Assembly: GCA_938007965.1 (NCBI GenBank)
Contig: CALLMH010000048.1
Span: forward strand, 1-51,695
Length of the DNA stretch: 51,695 nucleotides
Direction: 5' to 3'
Source: an uncultured Saprospiraceae bacterium
Lineage (GTDB): Bacteria; Bacteroidota; Bacteroidia; Chitinophagales; Saprospiraceae
Positions 20,601 to 27,800 of this stretch are shown in pieces (the first letter of the stretch is position 1; each line of letters begins with the position of its first letter). A model generated the notes under the pieces. That model was given only the letters and a program-made list of their open reading frames with translations. It had not been told where the DNA came from and did no database searches. Made by a program: the position numbers and the translations under genes.

Positions 20601-23600
20601 GGAAATACTGGATCAGTGACAATTACCCCTGATAGTACGGCTTCCTATATTGTAGAAGCTACGGATGCTTCTGGATGTGTGTCTTCAGCAATATGGACAG
20701 TGACTGTAAATCCCGAACCTACAATATCACTCGCTGGTGCACTTCAATTCTGTGAAAACGGATCTGCAACAATAACCGCAAGTGGAGGTGGTATAGGAGG
20801 AACTTACGAATGGACTGGAGTAGCAGGTGCTCAATCAGGCGCGTCATACACGACGAATTTGCCTGGAGACGCCACAGTAAATGTCACTGATGCTAATGGT
20901 TGTGTAAGTGATAGTACGATTACTTTCTCTTCGGTATTGGTGATTGAGATATTATTAGCAGATGCGAATATATGCGATGGTATGGGAGATACATTATTCG
21001 TCCCATCTAATATCATAAATGTATCGTGGCAAGATGGTACGCCTACGGAAGTAAGTGATACATCTTTCTACGTGATTACAACACCTGGAGTGTTTACAGT
21101 TACAGGTCAAGATGCAGCTACAGGCTGTGATGCAGCGGGGTCATTTACAGTAGAAGAATTTATCACCCCAATCATCAATATACCTGATACTGTTGAGGTT
21201 TGTAGATTGGATAGTGGAGTAGATTCACTGTGTATTGATCTTACAGCTATAGCTTCAGGTTCTGATGGTGGTACTTGGTCTCAAGATGGTATAATTCCAG
21301 ATTTTACATTTAGCGACTTCCCATTGAATGATGTATGTTTCGAAGATATAGTAACAGGGTGTTACCCATTCACATATACGACGAATACAGCATCATCACC
21401 TTGTGTGGATACTATGGCTACTATGATGGTATGTGTGAAAGCATGTCCTTGTCCTGTACCAGCAATAGATGATATTCCAGTATTATGTAATATAGGAACG
21501 TATAATCTTATGCTCGCAGAACAAACAACAGATCCTGGAACGTGGTCTGTGGAATCTGCTCCAGGGGGTCAAGACATAGCAGGATTACTTAACGGTACGA
21601 TTTTTACCGCTACGGGTATAATACCTGGAGACTATGTAGTGAGATTCACATTAGATAATCCAGGAGGAGGAACTTGTGAATTATTCAGAGAGAAAACAAT
21701 AACAGTGGTCGGTCAAGATATCATTAACGTAATCGATCAAGGGCAATTGTGTAATATTGATGGTCAGCAATTCCCTACAGGATTAGACCTATACGATCTG
21801 ATTGATGTAGATGCTACTAATGGTGGAACATGGGTACAGACTGGACCTGAAACTATGATCCCAATTACAGGCGGGTCTATGATTTCTAGTGCGGGGATTA
21901 CCGACTTTACAGAGACATTCACATTCGAGTATACCTCTGGCAGTACGGGTGGACCATGTCCTCCTACTATGACAGAAGTAACGGTCAATATTTTTGACTG
22001 TACATGTCCTATTCTAATAGTGGCAATGGATACACTCTGTAATGATGGACTTGCGATCGATCTTGATAATTTATTGACAAATGATGATAATCTATCTGGT
22101 ACATGGTCTACGAATGGAAATCTAGTCGGTGCCAATATGTTTGATCCTAATGGTTTGCCTTCTGGAGCATATGATATTACGTATACACTTGATTCTAGTC
22201 CAGGTGCAGACTGTCCGACAGAGTTTTCTAATGTGATAATTGTTAGAAGACAAGCGGTCGTAGAATTAGCTGATGGAGATGAACCATGTGCTGTAGATAC
22301 AGGAAATGGACCAACAAGTATTAACTTATACAGTTGGTTGGAATCTGGATATACACTTGGATCGTGGACACAGACTGGAGGCGATGTATTGACATTTAGT
22401 GATGATGGTAATAGTATTGCCAATGTCGAATTTCTAGGACAAGATGTAGGAGAAGAATTCATGTTTGAGTTTACAACACAAGGCGCCTTAGACCCATGTA
22501 CGAATACCACAGTGAGTATAACAATTGTCGTCCAAGATTGTAACTGTCCACCTATCGAATTAGTGTCGCCAGATCCAGTATGTAATGATGGAGGCACATT
22601 TGATATCTGCTTACTAGCCGATGGGTCAGATCCTGGTACATTTGCTGTACTGGATACGAATGGAGATGATATCACAAGTGCTGTAACTGGATGTACATTC
22701 AATGCAGATGGATTAGACGATGGTACATATACGATCGTTTACGAACTAGATGAAACGGTAACAGGGATCTGTACACAGTCTCTATCAGTTCCATTTGAAA
22801 TAATAGAATATGTAGGGGCAGAATTATTAGATGCTCCTCAAGTATGTAATGATGTAGATGGAAATGGTACGCTTGCGATCAACTTCTTCGACTACGTTAC
22901 GAACTCGAGTGAAGGGGTATGGACAGATACAGATGGAGCGGGAGTGGACTTATCTACTAACTTAGCTCTTACGAATGTAAACTTTGCTATAGGAAACAAT
23001 GGCGGACCAGTCCCAGCGGGTTCATATACATTTACATTTACAATCGATAATGCAGAACCATGTGATGATGTAGTGTTAGAGATGGAGATTGTAGTAGTCG
23101 ATGATTGTAATTGTGCACCTATCATACTAGGTAACCCTGCAGACGTATGTAGTACAGATGGCCCTGTAGACCTTACTCAATATGACGATCCAGCCATGCC
23201 TGGGACTTGGAGTAGTAATGAGCTTACTGTAGAAAATGGAAACAGTCTTATTACAGACGGGGTTGCAGCTGGAGCTTATACGCTTACATACACGATCAAT
23301 ACGGTGATCCCTGATTGTCCAGAGACGGCAGAAGTGATGATCTTGATCGGGGAACCAGCGAATCCGGGTACGCCTGCGGAGGACCTTAGAATATGCGAGG
23401 GCGACGCCCAAGTAATAACTCTAGATGATAGATTGATAGGTGCAGACTTTGGTGGGGTATGGACGGAAACTTCTACTAGTATGAGTACAGGATTCTCTGG
23501 AAATACCTTTAATTCTGATGGTCAGTTGGCTGGAATGTATACATTCCAATATTCTCTTACAGATAATGCGCCATGTCCTGATGCAGATGTGACTGTGACT

Positions 23601-24677
23601 ATCATCATAGATTCTAATCCGATTTCTGATGCTGGAACTGCAGATGTATTGGATTGTGTGAATACGAGTGAAGATCTTGGAGTCGGTACGGGTACTTCAA
23701 CGGGTGCTGATTTTGTATATTCTTGGACGCTAGATGGCGATGAAGTAGGTACGGAAGCTACACTCACGGGAGTGACTGTAGAGGGGACATATCAGTTATT
23801 GGTTACCAACTCTGTAACAGGATGTTCGGATGTAAGTACAGTAACAGTAGTGAAATCTGATGATCTACCTACATTTACAATCGCTACCACTGATATTACA
23901 TGTAATGGTGACAATGATGGAGCGCTTATCATATCAGACCAAAACGGAGGTGATGGTAATTATAGCTATAGTTTAAATGGAGGAAGTTTTGTGGATGACG
24001 CAGGTAGTTTCACGGGTCTCTTAGGTGGAGACTATACGATTGCAATTATGGATGGAATAGGCTGTACGACAGAACAGACATTCACTATAGTAGAGCCTGA
24101 CCCAGTATCTGTGAATATTGCAGGGGAAGATATCATAGTAGGAGATGTTGGAGCTGAATTTACATTGACTATAGATCCAGCGGAATCGAATATAGATAGC
24201 GTAGTTTGGTCAGATTTTAATGATCCAACAATAATATTCTGTAGTGGAACATTGGAAGATTGTACTTCTATAACATTGTCACCAGAGATGAATACTACCG
24301 TGGCATATGTAGAGGTGTTTGACGCAAATGGTTGTTCTGCAAATGATCAAGTACAGATTCAGTTGGATCAGATTGTAGACGTAATATTCCCGAATATCAT
24401 AACTCCTAATGGAGATGGAAATAATGACTTCTTCTTTGTTGCAAGTGATGATGTAGAACAAGTTTTGAGTATGAGAATCTTTGATAGATGGGGAGAATTG
24501 ATATGGGAAGAAACGAATATAGAACCAAGAGTTCCTTCTGAAGGATGGGATGGTAAATTCAACGAATCTCCAGTTGTGCCAGGTGTGTATGTATTTACAG
24601 TAGAGGTACTATTCAATGATCTTGATAATACGAGAGAAACATTCTCAGGAGATATTACAGTTACTGATGGTGAGTAA
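11607..24677 (+). CDS. giant (4356-residue) T9SS type B multi-domain adhesin
   Basis: After a signal peptide (to FAIGQ|AS, residue 20) the protein has about fifteen Cys-rich beta-sandwich modules of 130-160 residues, starting near residues 165, 287, 427, 580, 723, 868, 1006, 1152, 1290, 1433, 1589, 1750, 1894, 2042 and 2198. Each begins ND.C..A and carries V(W)Y.(Y/F)T and a closing Y.I.V.......G.F.I pattern, resembling PPC-like domains. Residues about 2354-2590 are a distinct Cys/Trp-rich domain (WLHGFVPVFGPGWD). Then come PKD/Ig-like domains, four related C.CP/A repeats from about 3278, 3465, 3645 and 3834, a SprB-type repeat (about 4085-4170) and a C-terminal CHU_C / type B sorting domain (IITPNGDGNNDFF, RWGELIWE, GWDGKF, PGVYVF). 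It should be exported by T9SS and displayed on the cell surface. First lysine is residue 921. A strong terminator follows. Confidence 0.93.
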   Translation: MRSLILSLLFVVSSIFAIGQASETCSAAEGAAMALTSFPNTETITVDPAWTNDTEYIPTNPSGALSVAYWSFQISASGFYNIDFQTTGAATINTDVSIGISDGTISACPMNASTTEIYSGMLMIGMTSSGGCTFLSAGTYTMAFAVNQGNEGEIEVIINNGIEPTNITCATASTMNGAPTPGATNEGNNSCSSGLVWYEYTVVQGGSVTLTASTSGTGTDIPAADLILTQYSIDNCASFTPVVGNTVTIPCLPVGAVLSFEVGDDTAPIEQGTFTITIVDDMSLITNETCDNAVATLVPTCMTTELTTSTTNTTVDACPDPFAGCPTFETESTVWFAFTTDGTAQTVDIEITNGSISGTEFALIDASAGCPSMIAPATAIGGCQTGGSLLAQAIDINTTYYIAVSTAAGGTDGTFTLNVTPQNPPSNNTCTDAIDISATAAAGIDGTTACATAGVFDFCPAISEDHVVYYTYTVDASITTNRTVTITTTASTIPTGTAATSLGYGIFSDCAGTPATMPSGANLLPLVGAPGDLCDPLAGTITYECVEPGTSFTIAVASADMMEGDFNIMITEMATGTADNDDCNLGSNPDITDVTMGTNFCADGEFDFCEMPTSADHQVWYQYTNDNNSNVDLIVTFSGTATPSSATDLSMLVLSGACGTNTVFPGTPTDGYCNILGTPTTISCIEVGETIRILVGSEEDPTMQGPEGDFNITTDEISNSPANDECTGAVDITPPTCTWIAISSLPGVPATAENACPEDFNTVPAGCGFTTEATVWYSITVPNDLLTYTLDIQNISDDAFLSIFESTGADCDSYGTPSIGADCETGAGPHGGTYGNLTNGATYFIAVGDPTEASGFDFEIRLNLLPENDECADAIELSGNTPTDGTTACATQEMSAYNGACADADETNTVWYEYTVPSGDKGFNITIAAGTTAFTAPIITSVFETDACDISAATLVGMDNCSASAAIDQQFECVGPGTYTIMVSTSSMNEGDFQITITPVEIVQANDNCDAADAITLNPGLECTWMPTTATTTDACPEVMSLDPSNCGIDEFPVVWYSVTAPANATFLDLQITGAGAGVPFMAVYDDGADCNLLSFVNGSTCYSGVFEDLNALGENQITVTGGTTYLIAVGTDDLDGSTIDFEIKWITPPVNDECADAIDLVAATATDGTTSCATQEMNPYNGMCDDVDETNTVWYTYTVPNGDKGFHITIAGGATEPFMNPITTAVFETDACDISANTLVGMENCAASGLDEQFECVGPGTYTILISTSAANEGNFTITITPITQVVANDLCDNPELLPAQEQCEWTAFTAVTTDACPEDFDYGSDCGFNDYPVVWYSVTSPADADFLDVALNFGGTMPFFAIFPSTIECENVTSGNALNANCIVGPIDELGAGNEIPVTENTTYLIAVGANVDAGVAALEFELKWITPPDNDDCANAEVFNALTASGNPGEFSQTLVMETTQCATLGLTGTACDPDKTNTVWYTYTVGMDVKEITIDITNYMNTNTDPTAMPEFSLAVFDGCTSLGFLTQADGSAADYCGGEGVDLLTFSCLDEGDVLTILVSSSALNEGTFDITINTAEPNCTYTNDECDNASPLTGNPDPLITDDPNDCVLVSGCNDLACTEFDFSGACPGIDVLNSVFYTFTTDDLLDVNGNPVDAFVNIEVLNGEAGELDSPGAILFSGGCGAAAVIGACAGTGGLGTFNSGPLGMPGQILPNTTYTVVVYNGDTNQNGGTFDLCVTVSSGCVNDEVCDAFTLDPGVTVDNPASSTGCTDDVDVSGCGAAQNEATLWYQVEVPEGASSIEITLFNQPTGGVTGDVSIAVGPLVDCNNLDLNDVLYTDCAGFTTNGGVHEIECAVEFGTYWIQIGSEDEMEAGDFTITYTFNTDLEPSNDLCSTAENLDVTDICEFVSFPGTLKGACPELFDLGACQFSMNGGVWYTITIPAGPPTVLDMDIEIEQLANPMIGVFEFDCMNAGDPANNNGIVGSVMNADGTVDCSDMALTEGIGVTPGTTYHILVSSSTMEDTDFNINIRLNAPPINDDPCITSINPPLDLTGGGSHAGTTCCARGPKDSNPDGSQADWQNQNPCNDSTEDAAVWYMFTADPLDAGYQVIVNGGSISNQMTVQIYGTANPGDLCNAVPTGDGVIASSCSSLSVDIRFPNCEDGFTYFVKVTSDDDDCGDFDITIQKADVCDYADECEDVTEMLETSTQESCADPLEYITVPGCLDLACPEDAFNNCMQDMGPTVWFQIIIDDPEATALITQVDAPGFDPVWAIFEGTSCADMTPVASQEVIDGVTQTFPCSNSDGDALNIYSTPIPPDAIANGLMYWVSVTGLGEIEDPNFDFSYNSALPCLSCSGDSPVDCNNGEFTASVMENGTWVEVPDDFQFCQGIDVQVCLDFNYDTTGSGNDWLHGFVPVFGPGWDVSDDILAGISPGGSFEFFGATGDCAPILNGYDLPNVCTYVEDGVLKLCNSACDASCPCSGGMESGDALPSGYWWNTGGGNPTCGTFGCSPASFFGWPSATNVDVTVCFELMTKEFDSFEECEEKKSLQIIVQTFSDAISGCWDDANPCVVDPSFQGPAWQMECNVPPPVEGLDAELCNEGTLDLFVQTSDGSPTEIQVDVIDNPNVSGENSFTFNGGTGTIDDQLTNNSTVTQVVEYVVYSVDPSLLCPGTLDTIEVTIYPELMVTFDPVFVCEGDCTDITPDIIGGAGMPYEYEWSNGDITASTNVCPVVPTTYFVTVTDVLGCQGIGEVEVDVKPPVELLLPESIDVCKDDSFDPFSPDYIVCLDFISGSSPYSVSWVTEQGLVGQAGGFQGECFIINEVASSAILGSPMGVYTLEAVVTDFFGCMGTVDMEVVITGELTLLPMVSDVECGDTEADITITGFDSAGGAVTSFLLYGGCPDNGLGTFLDDAFAPTGTWTFPTVDLNDFTCYTIVASTESGCQSTIEIDIPVTTGTPIDIGGDDAVCIGSDATITIANAGDYTGFVWTPNIGNTGSVTITPDSTASYIVEATDASGCVSSAIWTVTVNPEPTISLAGALQFCENGSATITASGGGIGGTYEWTGVAGAQSGASYTTNLPGDATVNVTDANGCVSDSTITFSSVLVIEILLADANICDGMGDTLFVPSNIINVSWQDGTPTEVSDTSFYVITTPGVFTVTGQDAATGCDAAGSFTVEEFITPIINIPDTVEVCRLDSGVDSLCIDLTAIASGSDGGTWSQDGIIPDFTFSDFPLNDVCFEDIVTGCYPFTYTTNTASSPCVDTMATMMVCVKACPCPVPAIDDIPVLCNIGTYNLMLAEQTTDPGTWSVESAPGGQDIAGLLNGTIFTATGIIPGDYVVRFTLDNPGGGTCELFREKTITVVGQDIINVIDQGQLCNIDGQQFPTGLDLYDLIDVDATNGGTWVQTGPETMIPITGGSMISSAGITDFTETFTFEYTSGSTGGPCPPTMTEVTVNIFDCTCPILIVAMDTLCNDGLAIDLDNLLTNDDNLSGTWSTNGNLVGANMFDPNGLPSGAYDITYTLDSSPGADCPTEFSNVIIVRRQAVVELADGDEPCAVDTGNGPTSINLYSWLESGYTLGSWTQTGGDVLTFSDDGNSIANVEFLGQDVGEEFMFEFTTQGALDPCTNTTVSITIVVQDCNCPPIELVSPDPVCNDGGTFDICLLADGSDPGTFAVLDTNGDDITSAVTGCTFNADGLDDGTYTIVYELDETVTGICTQSLSVPFEIIEYVGAELLDAPQVCNDVDGNGTLAINFFDYVTNSSEGVWTDTDGAGVDLSTNLALTNVNFAIGNNGGPVPAGSYTFTFTIDNAEPCDDVVLEMEIVVVDDCNCAPIILGNPADVCSTDGPVDLTQYDDPAMPGTWSSNELTVENGNSLITDGVAAGAYTLTYTINTVIPDCPETAEVMILIGEPANPGTPAEDLRICEGDAQVITLDDRLIGADFGGVWTETSTSMSTGFSGNTFNSDGQLAGMYTFQYSLTDNAPCPDADVTVTIIIDSNPISDAGTADVLDCVNTSEDLGVGTGTSTGADFVYSWTLDGDEVGTEATLTGVTVEGTYQLLVTNSVTGCSDVSTVTVVKSDDLPTFTIATTDITCNGDNDGALIISDQNGGDGNYSYSLNGGSFVDDAGSFTGLLGGDYTIAIMDGIGCTTEQTFTIVEPDPVSVNIAGEDIIVGDVGAEFTLTIDPAESNIDSVVWSDFNDPTIIFCSGTLEDCTSITLSPEMNTTVAYVEVFDANGCSANDQVQIQLDQIVDVIFPNIITPNGDGNNDFFFVASDDVEQVLSMRIFDRWGELIWEETNIEPRVPSEGWDGKFNESPVVPGVYVFTVEVLFNDLDNTRETFSGDITVTDGE
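14208..15902 (+). repeat. tandem two-module super-repeat inside the giant adhesin gene
   Basis: Modules beginning at 14208 and 14622 recur at 15060 and 15474, each exactly 852 bases (284 codons) later. The protein copies share long blocks (CATQEM, DETNTVWY, GDKGF, VFETDACDIS, FECVGPGTYTI, then ACPE and PVVWYSVT), and the DNA is visibly similar. This indicates duplication of a two-module unit rather than of single modules. Confidence 0.85.
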
Positions 24678-24705
24678 CATAAAAGTATTTCTTGAATAAA
24701 ATAAT

Positions 24706-24734
24706 GAGCAGGACTAACTATGTTGGTTCTGCTC
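24706..24734 (+). terminator. terminator of the giant adhesin gene
   Basis: GAGCAGGACTAAC pairs with GTTGGTTCTGCTC around a three-base loop: 13 consecutive pairs, two of them G-U, followed by TTTAGTTT. It begins 28 bases after the stop codon. Confidence 0.85.
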
Positions 24735-24799
24735 TTTAGTTTACAGATTGGTCATGAAATTAGCAATTGCGCTACTTGTTTTGGAATAGTTTTATAAAC

Positions 24800-24832
24800 T
24801 TGAGGTAGCTACAAAATGAAATGCTATTTTTG
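24800..24832 (+). promoter_or_regulatory. promoter candidate of the second adhesin gene
   Basis: TTG at 24800-24802 and TATTTTTG at 24825-24832 fit the phylum consensus with a slightly long 22-base spacer. Together with the terminator just upstream it argues that the two adhesin genes are separate transcription units. Confidence 0.5.
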
Positions 24833-24894
24833 TAAGCTATTTATCTCTCCAAACTATCATTCGACATATTATTAATAATTAAGAAGCATTCGCA

Positions 24895-27800
24895 GTGGGA
24901 CACAGGATTAAAACATTTATTCTATTCATTTTCATTTTTTCTGGATTAGAAAATATAATAGCTCAGTGTGATTATACAAATGATTTACCGATAGTGGATG
25001 AGTCCTCTTTTACAGTAGATTTTTTGGTCTCAGGTGCAGCCGATAATGAATTGGGAGTTGATAACTGTCTTAAGATAGTAACGACGTATTTTGATCATGA
25101 TTTTGTTTCTGATTTAAATTTATCTCTAGAGTCTCCAGCTGGTAATATAGTAGAGTTAGTGGGTGTAGATGTAGACGGAAACAGTACAGGATTAGTCAAT
25201 TCATGGGATATACAATTTTACAATAGAGACGAGCTAGTCGCTGTTCCAGATCTTGATTATGATCAAATTTGGAATAGTAATCCTACTGGAGGATGGGTTG
25301 GATTTACAACTTATACAGGTTCTTACTATCCATACCAAGGCGGTTTAGAAGATTTCACAGGTTCTGTCAATGGGATATGGAAACTTCACATATCTGATAA
25401 CTCACAGTTTGGAGAGGGAGTCTTTTCGTGTTTTGGATTAGAATTTTGTAATGATGAAGATATCGAAGTGTCGACATGTTCTACTATCAATCACACATTA
25501 GAGGAAGACGATGTTTCATCTTGTAGAGGGAGTGAAGAATTAGACATTAGCGTCGAACCAAATTTAGAAGATACTTTTGATAATACAGTATACGGGTATC
25601 AGTATATATTGTTCGGTGAAAGTGGATTTCAGAATTTGACACAAAGCACTGATTTTACAAATTCACCTTCGGGTACATATACTTTGTGTGGTATATATTA
25701 TTTTTTAGATGATTTGGTAGATCTAGAAGGTATAGCTGTAGGTTCTGATCTAGCCTCAATACAGGCGTATATTATTGATAATCGTATTTGCGCCACTACC
25801 TCCGATGATTGTATCAATATCGAAATATTGGACGTAGCTGAGATAGTGATCGATACTATGGTCGTCTGCCAAGGAGATACAGTGTCGATTGGAGGTGAAA
25901 TTTATACTGAATCTGGTATGTACGAAATTATTACGCCTAGCTTTCCATGCGATAGTATAAGCATGTTGGACCTTGAAGTATCGAGTTTTGACATTGCAAT
26001 AAATGCAAATAGTCTAGAGCTTTCATGCAATAATGATACGATTCAATTGGATGCTGGAGATACGAATCTTACAGGAGTCACTTCATTTACCTGGAAGACA
26101 GAGGATGGCAATATCATATCTCAACCCAATCAAGTACAAATAGATGTCAATAGTGGCGGAGTATATATATTTGAAGTAGTAGCAAATGAATGTACATATA
26201 CCTCTGAAATAGAAGTTACAGAAGACGTTGACTTTGTCGCTGTGGATCTTTTGGTGGAGAATATTACTTGTACTTTAGATAGTGCTTTGGTACAATTGAC
26301 TGCCAGTGATGAAATATCTGATCTCACTTGGGTAGGGGATGAAAGTACATTTCGAAGAATAGGAGATGATATCCTTGTGGGTACGGCAGGAACATTCTTA
26401 CTAGATTTTGTTACTGAATTTGGTTGTTTGGTAAGTAGAGAGATTACAGTTGAGAATACACGGATAGAACCTAATTTTGAACTATATGGAGATACCCTAA
26501 CGTGTAAGGAACCTATAGTAACGATAGGAACGGTGAATGCAGATACACTTAATTCGACTTTCTTTTGGATTAAGGATGATGAAGTACTTGGTATGGATAC
26601 CTTCTTGATGATAGATAGACCAGGCCTATACAATCTAAGAGTAAGATCAGGTGCCGGATGTGTAGATTCATTTGAAATAGATATTTTTAGTGAGATAGAC
26701 ACACTTAATGCTGAGCTCTTTGGAGGTGAACTTAGTTGTGAACAGACAGAACTAACCATTGCTTATTCGTCTACTATCGGAGGTCTGGATCCTTTGTGGA
26801 TACTTCCGAATGGTGTCCCTGTAGTAGATTCAGCATTCGTAACCAGTCTAGCTGGAGACTATATGCTTACGCTCGAAGATGAAAAATCTTGTACACTAGA
26901 CACTGTATTGGTAATAACAGAAGATACCAGAATACCAGAAATAGATATTCCGCTACAAAATTTTCAATGCGGACAAGATAGCTTGCAGATTAATTCATCA
27001 GTCAATATTGAAAACGTCTCTTATCATTGGACAAGTGAAAGCGGATTTAGTGATACGACTTCGATGCCTTGGGTTTTTGCTCCTGGAGAATATATGGTTG
27101 AAGTATGTTTGGTAAATGGCTGTTGTACTATAGATACATTTACTGTAGGTGTGGATTCGGATTTACCTATTGTTACATTTGAATTTGGAAATCTAGACTG
27201 TACCAATGATACGGTATATATAATTCCGTCGGATACTTCTACTTATGATATGGCTTGGTTTTTAGATGGTGCAGCTTTGTCTGTAGATTCTAATATTATA
27301 GAAGTGGTAATGCCAGGCTTGTATGAAGTAGTTGTTACGAATCCAAGTAACGGATGTAGTTCCAATTATTCTTTTGATATCATGGAGGATAAGATTTCTT
27401 CGTTAAATGAATTATCAACGAATATATTAAACTGTGAGGTCGATGTTGTTCAGATCAGTCTAGATGCTGAACGCCAATTTGAATCATTTTCTTGGACTGG
27501 TCCTGGATTACTGGATACGAATGAAGAACCTCTAGTGGATGCTGCAGGATTATACTTCATCAATTATACTTTCGAAAACGGATGCACTGGAATAGACAGT
27601 ATAGAGGTTTTTGATGAAGGTGAATTGCCTAATTTGGTAGGGACTGATACAGTGTATAATTGTTTTTCTCCTACACTTCTACTTAACGTAACTTATGAAT
27701 CAGCGACGATCAACATAACATGGGAAGGAGAAAATTTCCTCGCCAATGGGGATTCCGTCCTGATATCAGAACCTGGTCTATACAATGTGTACGCTGTATC

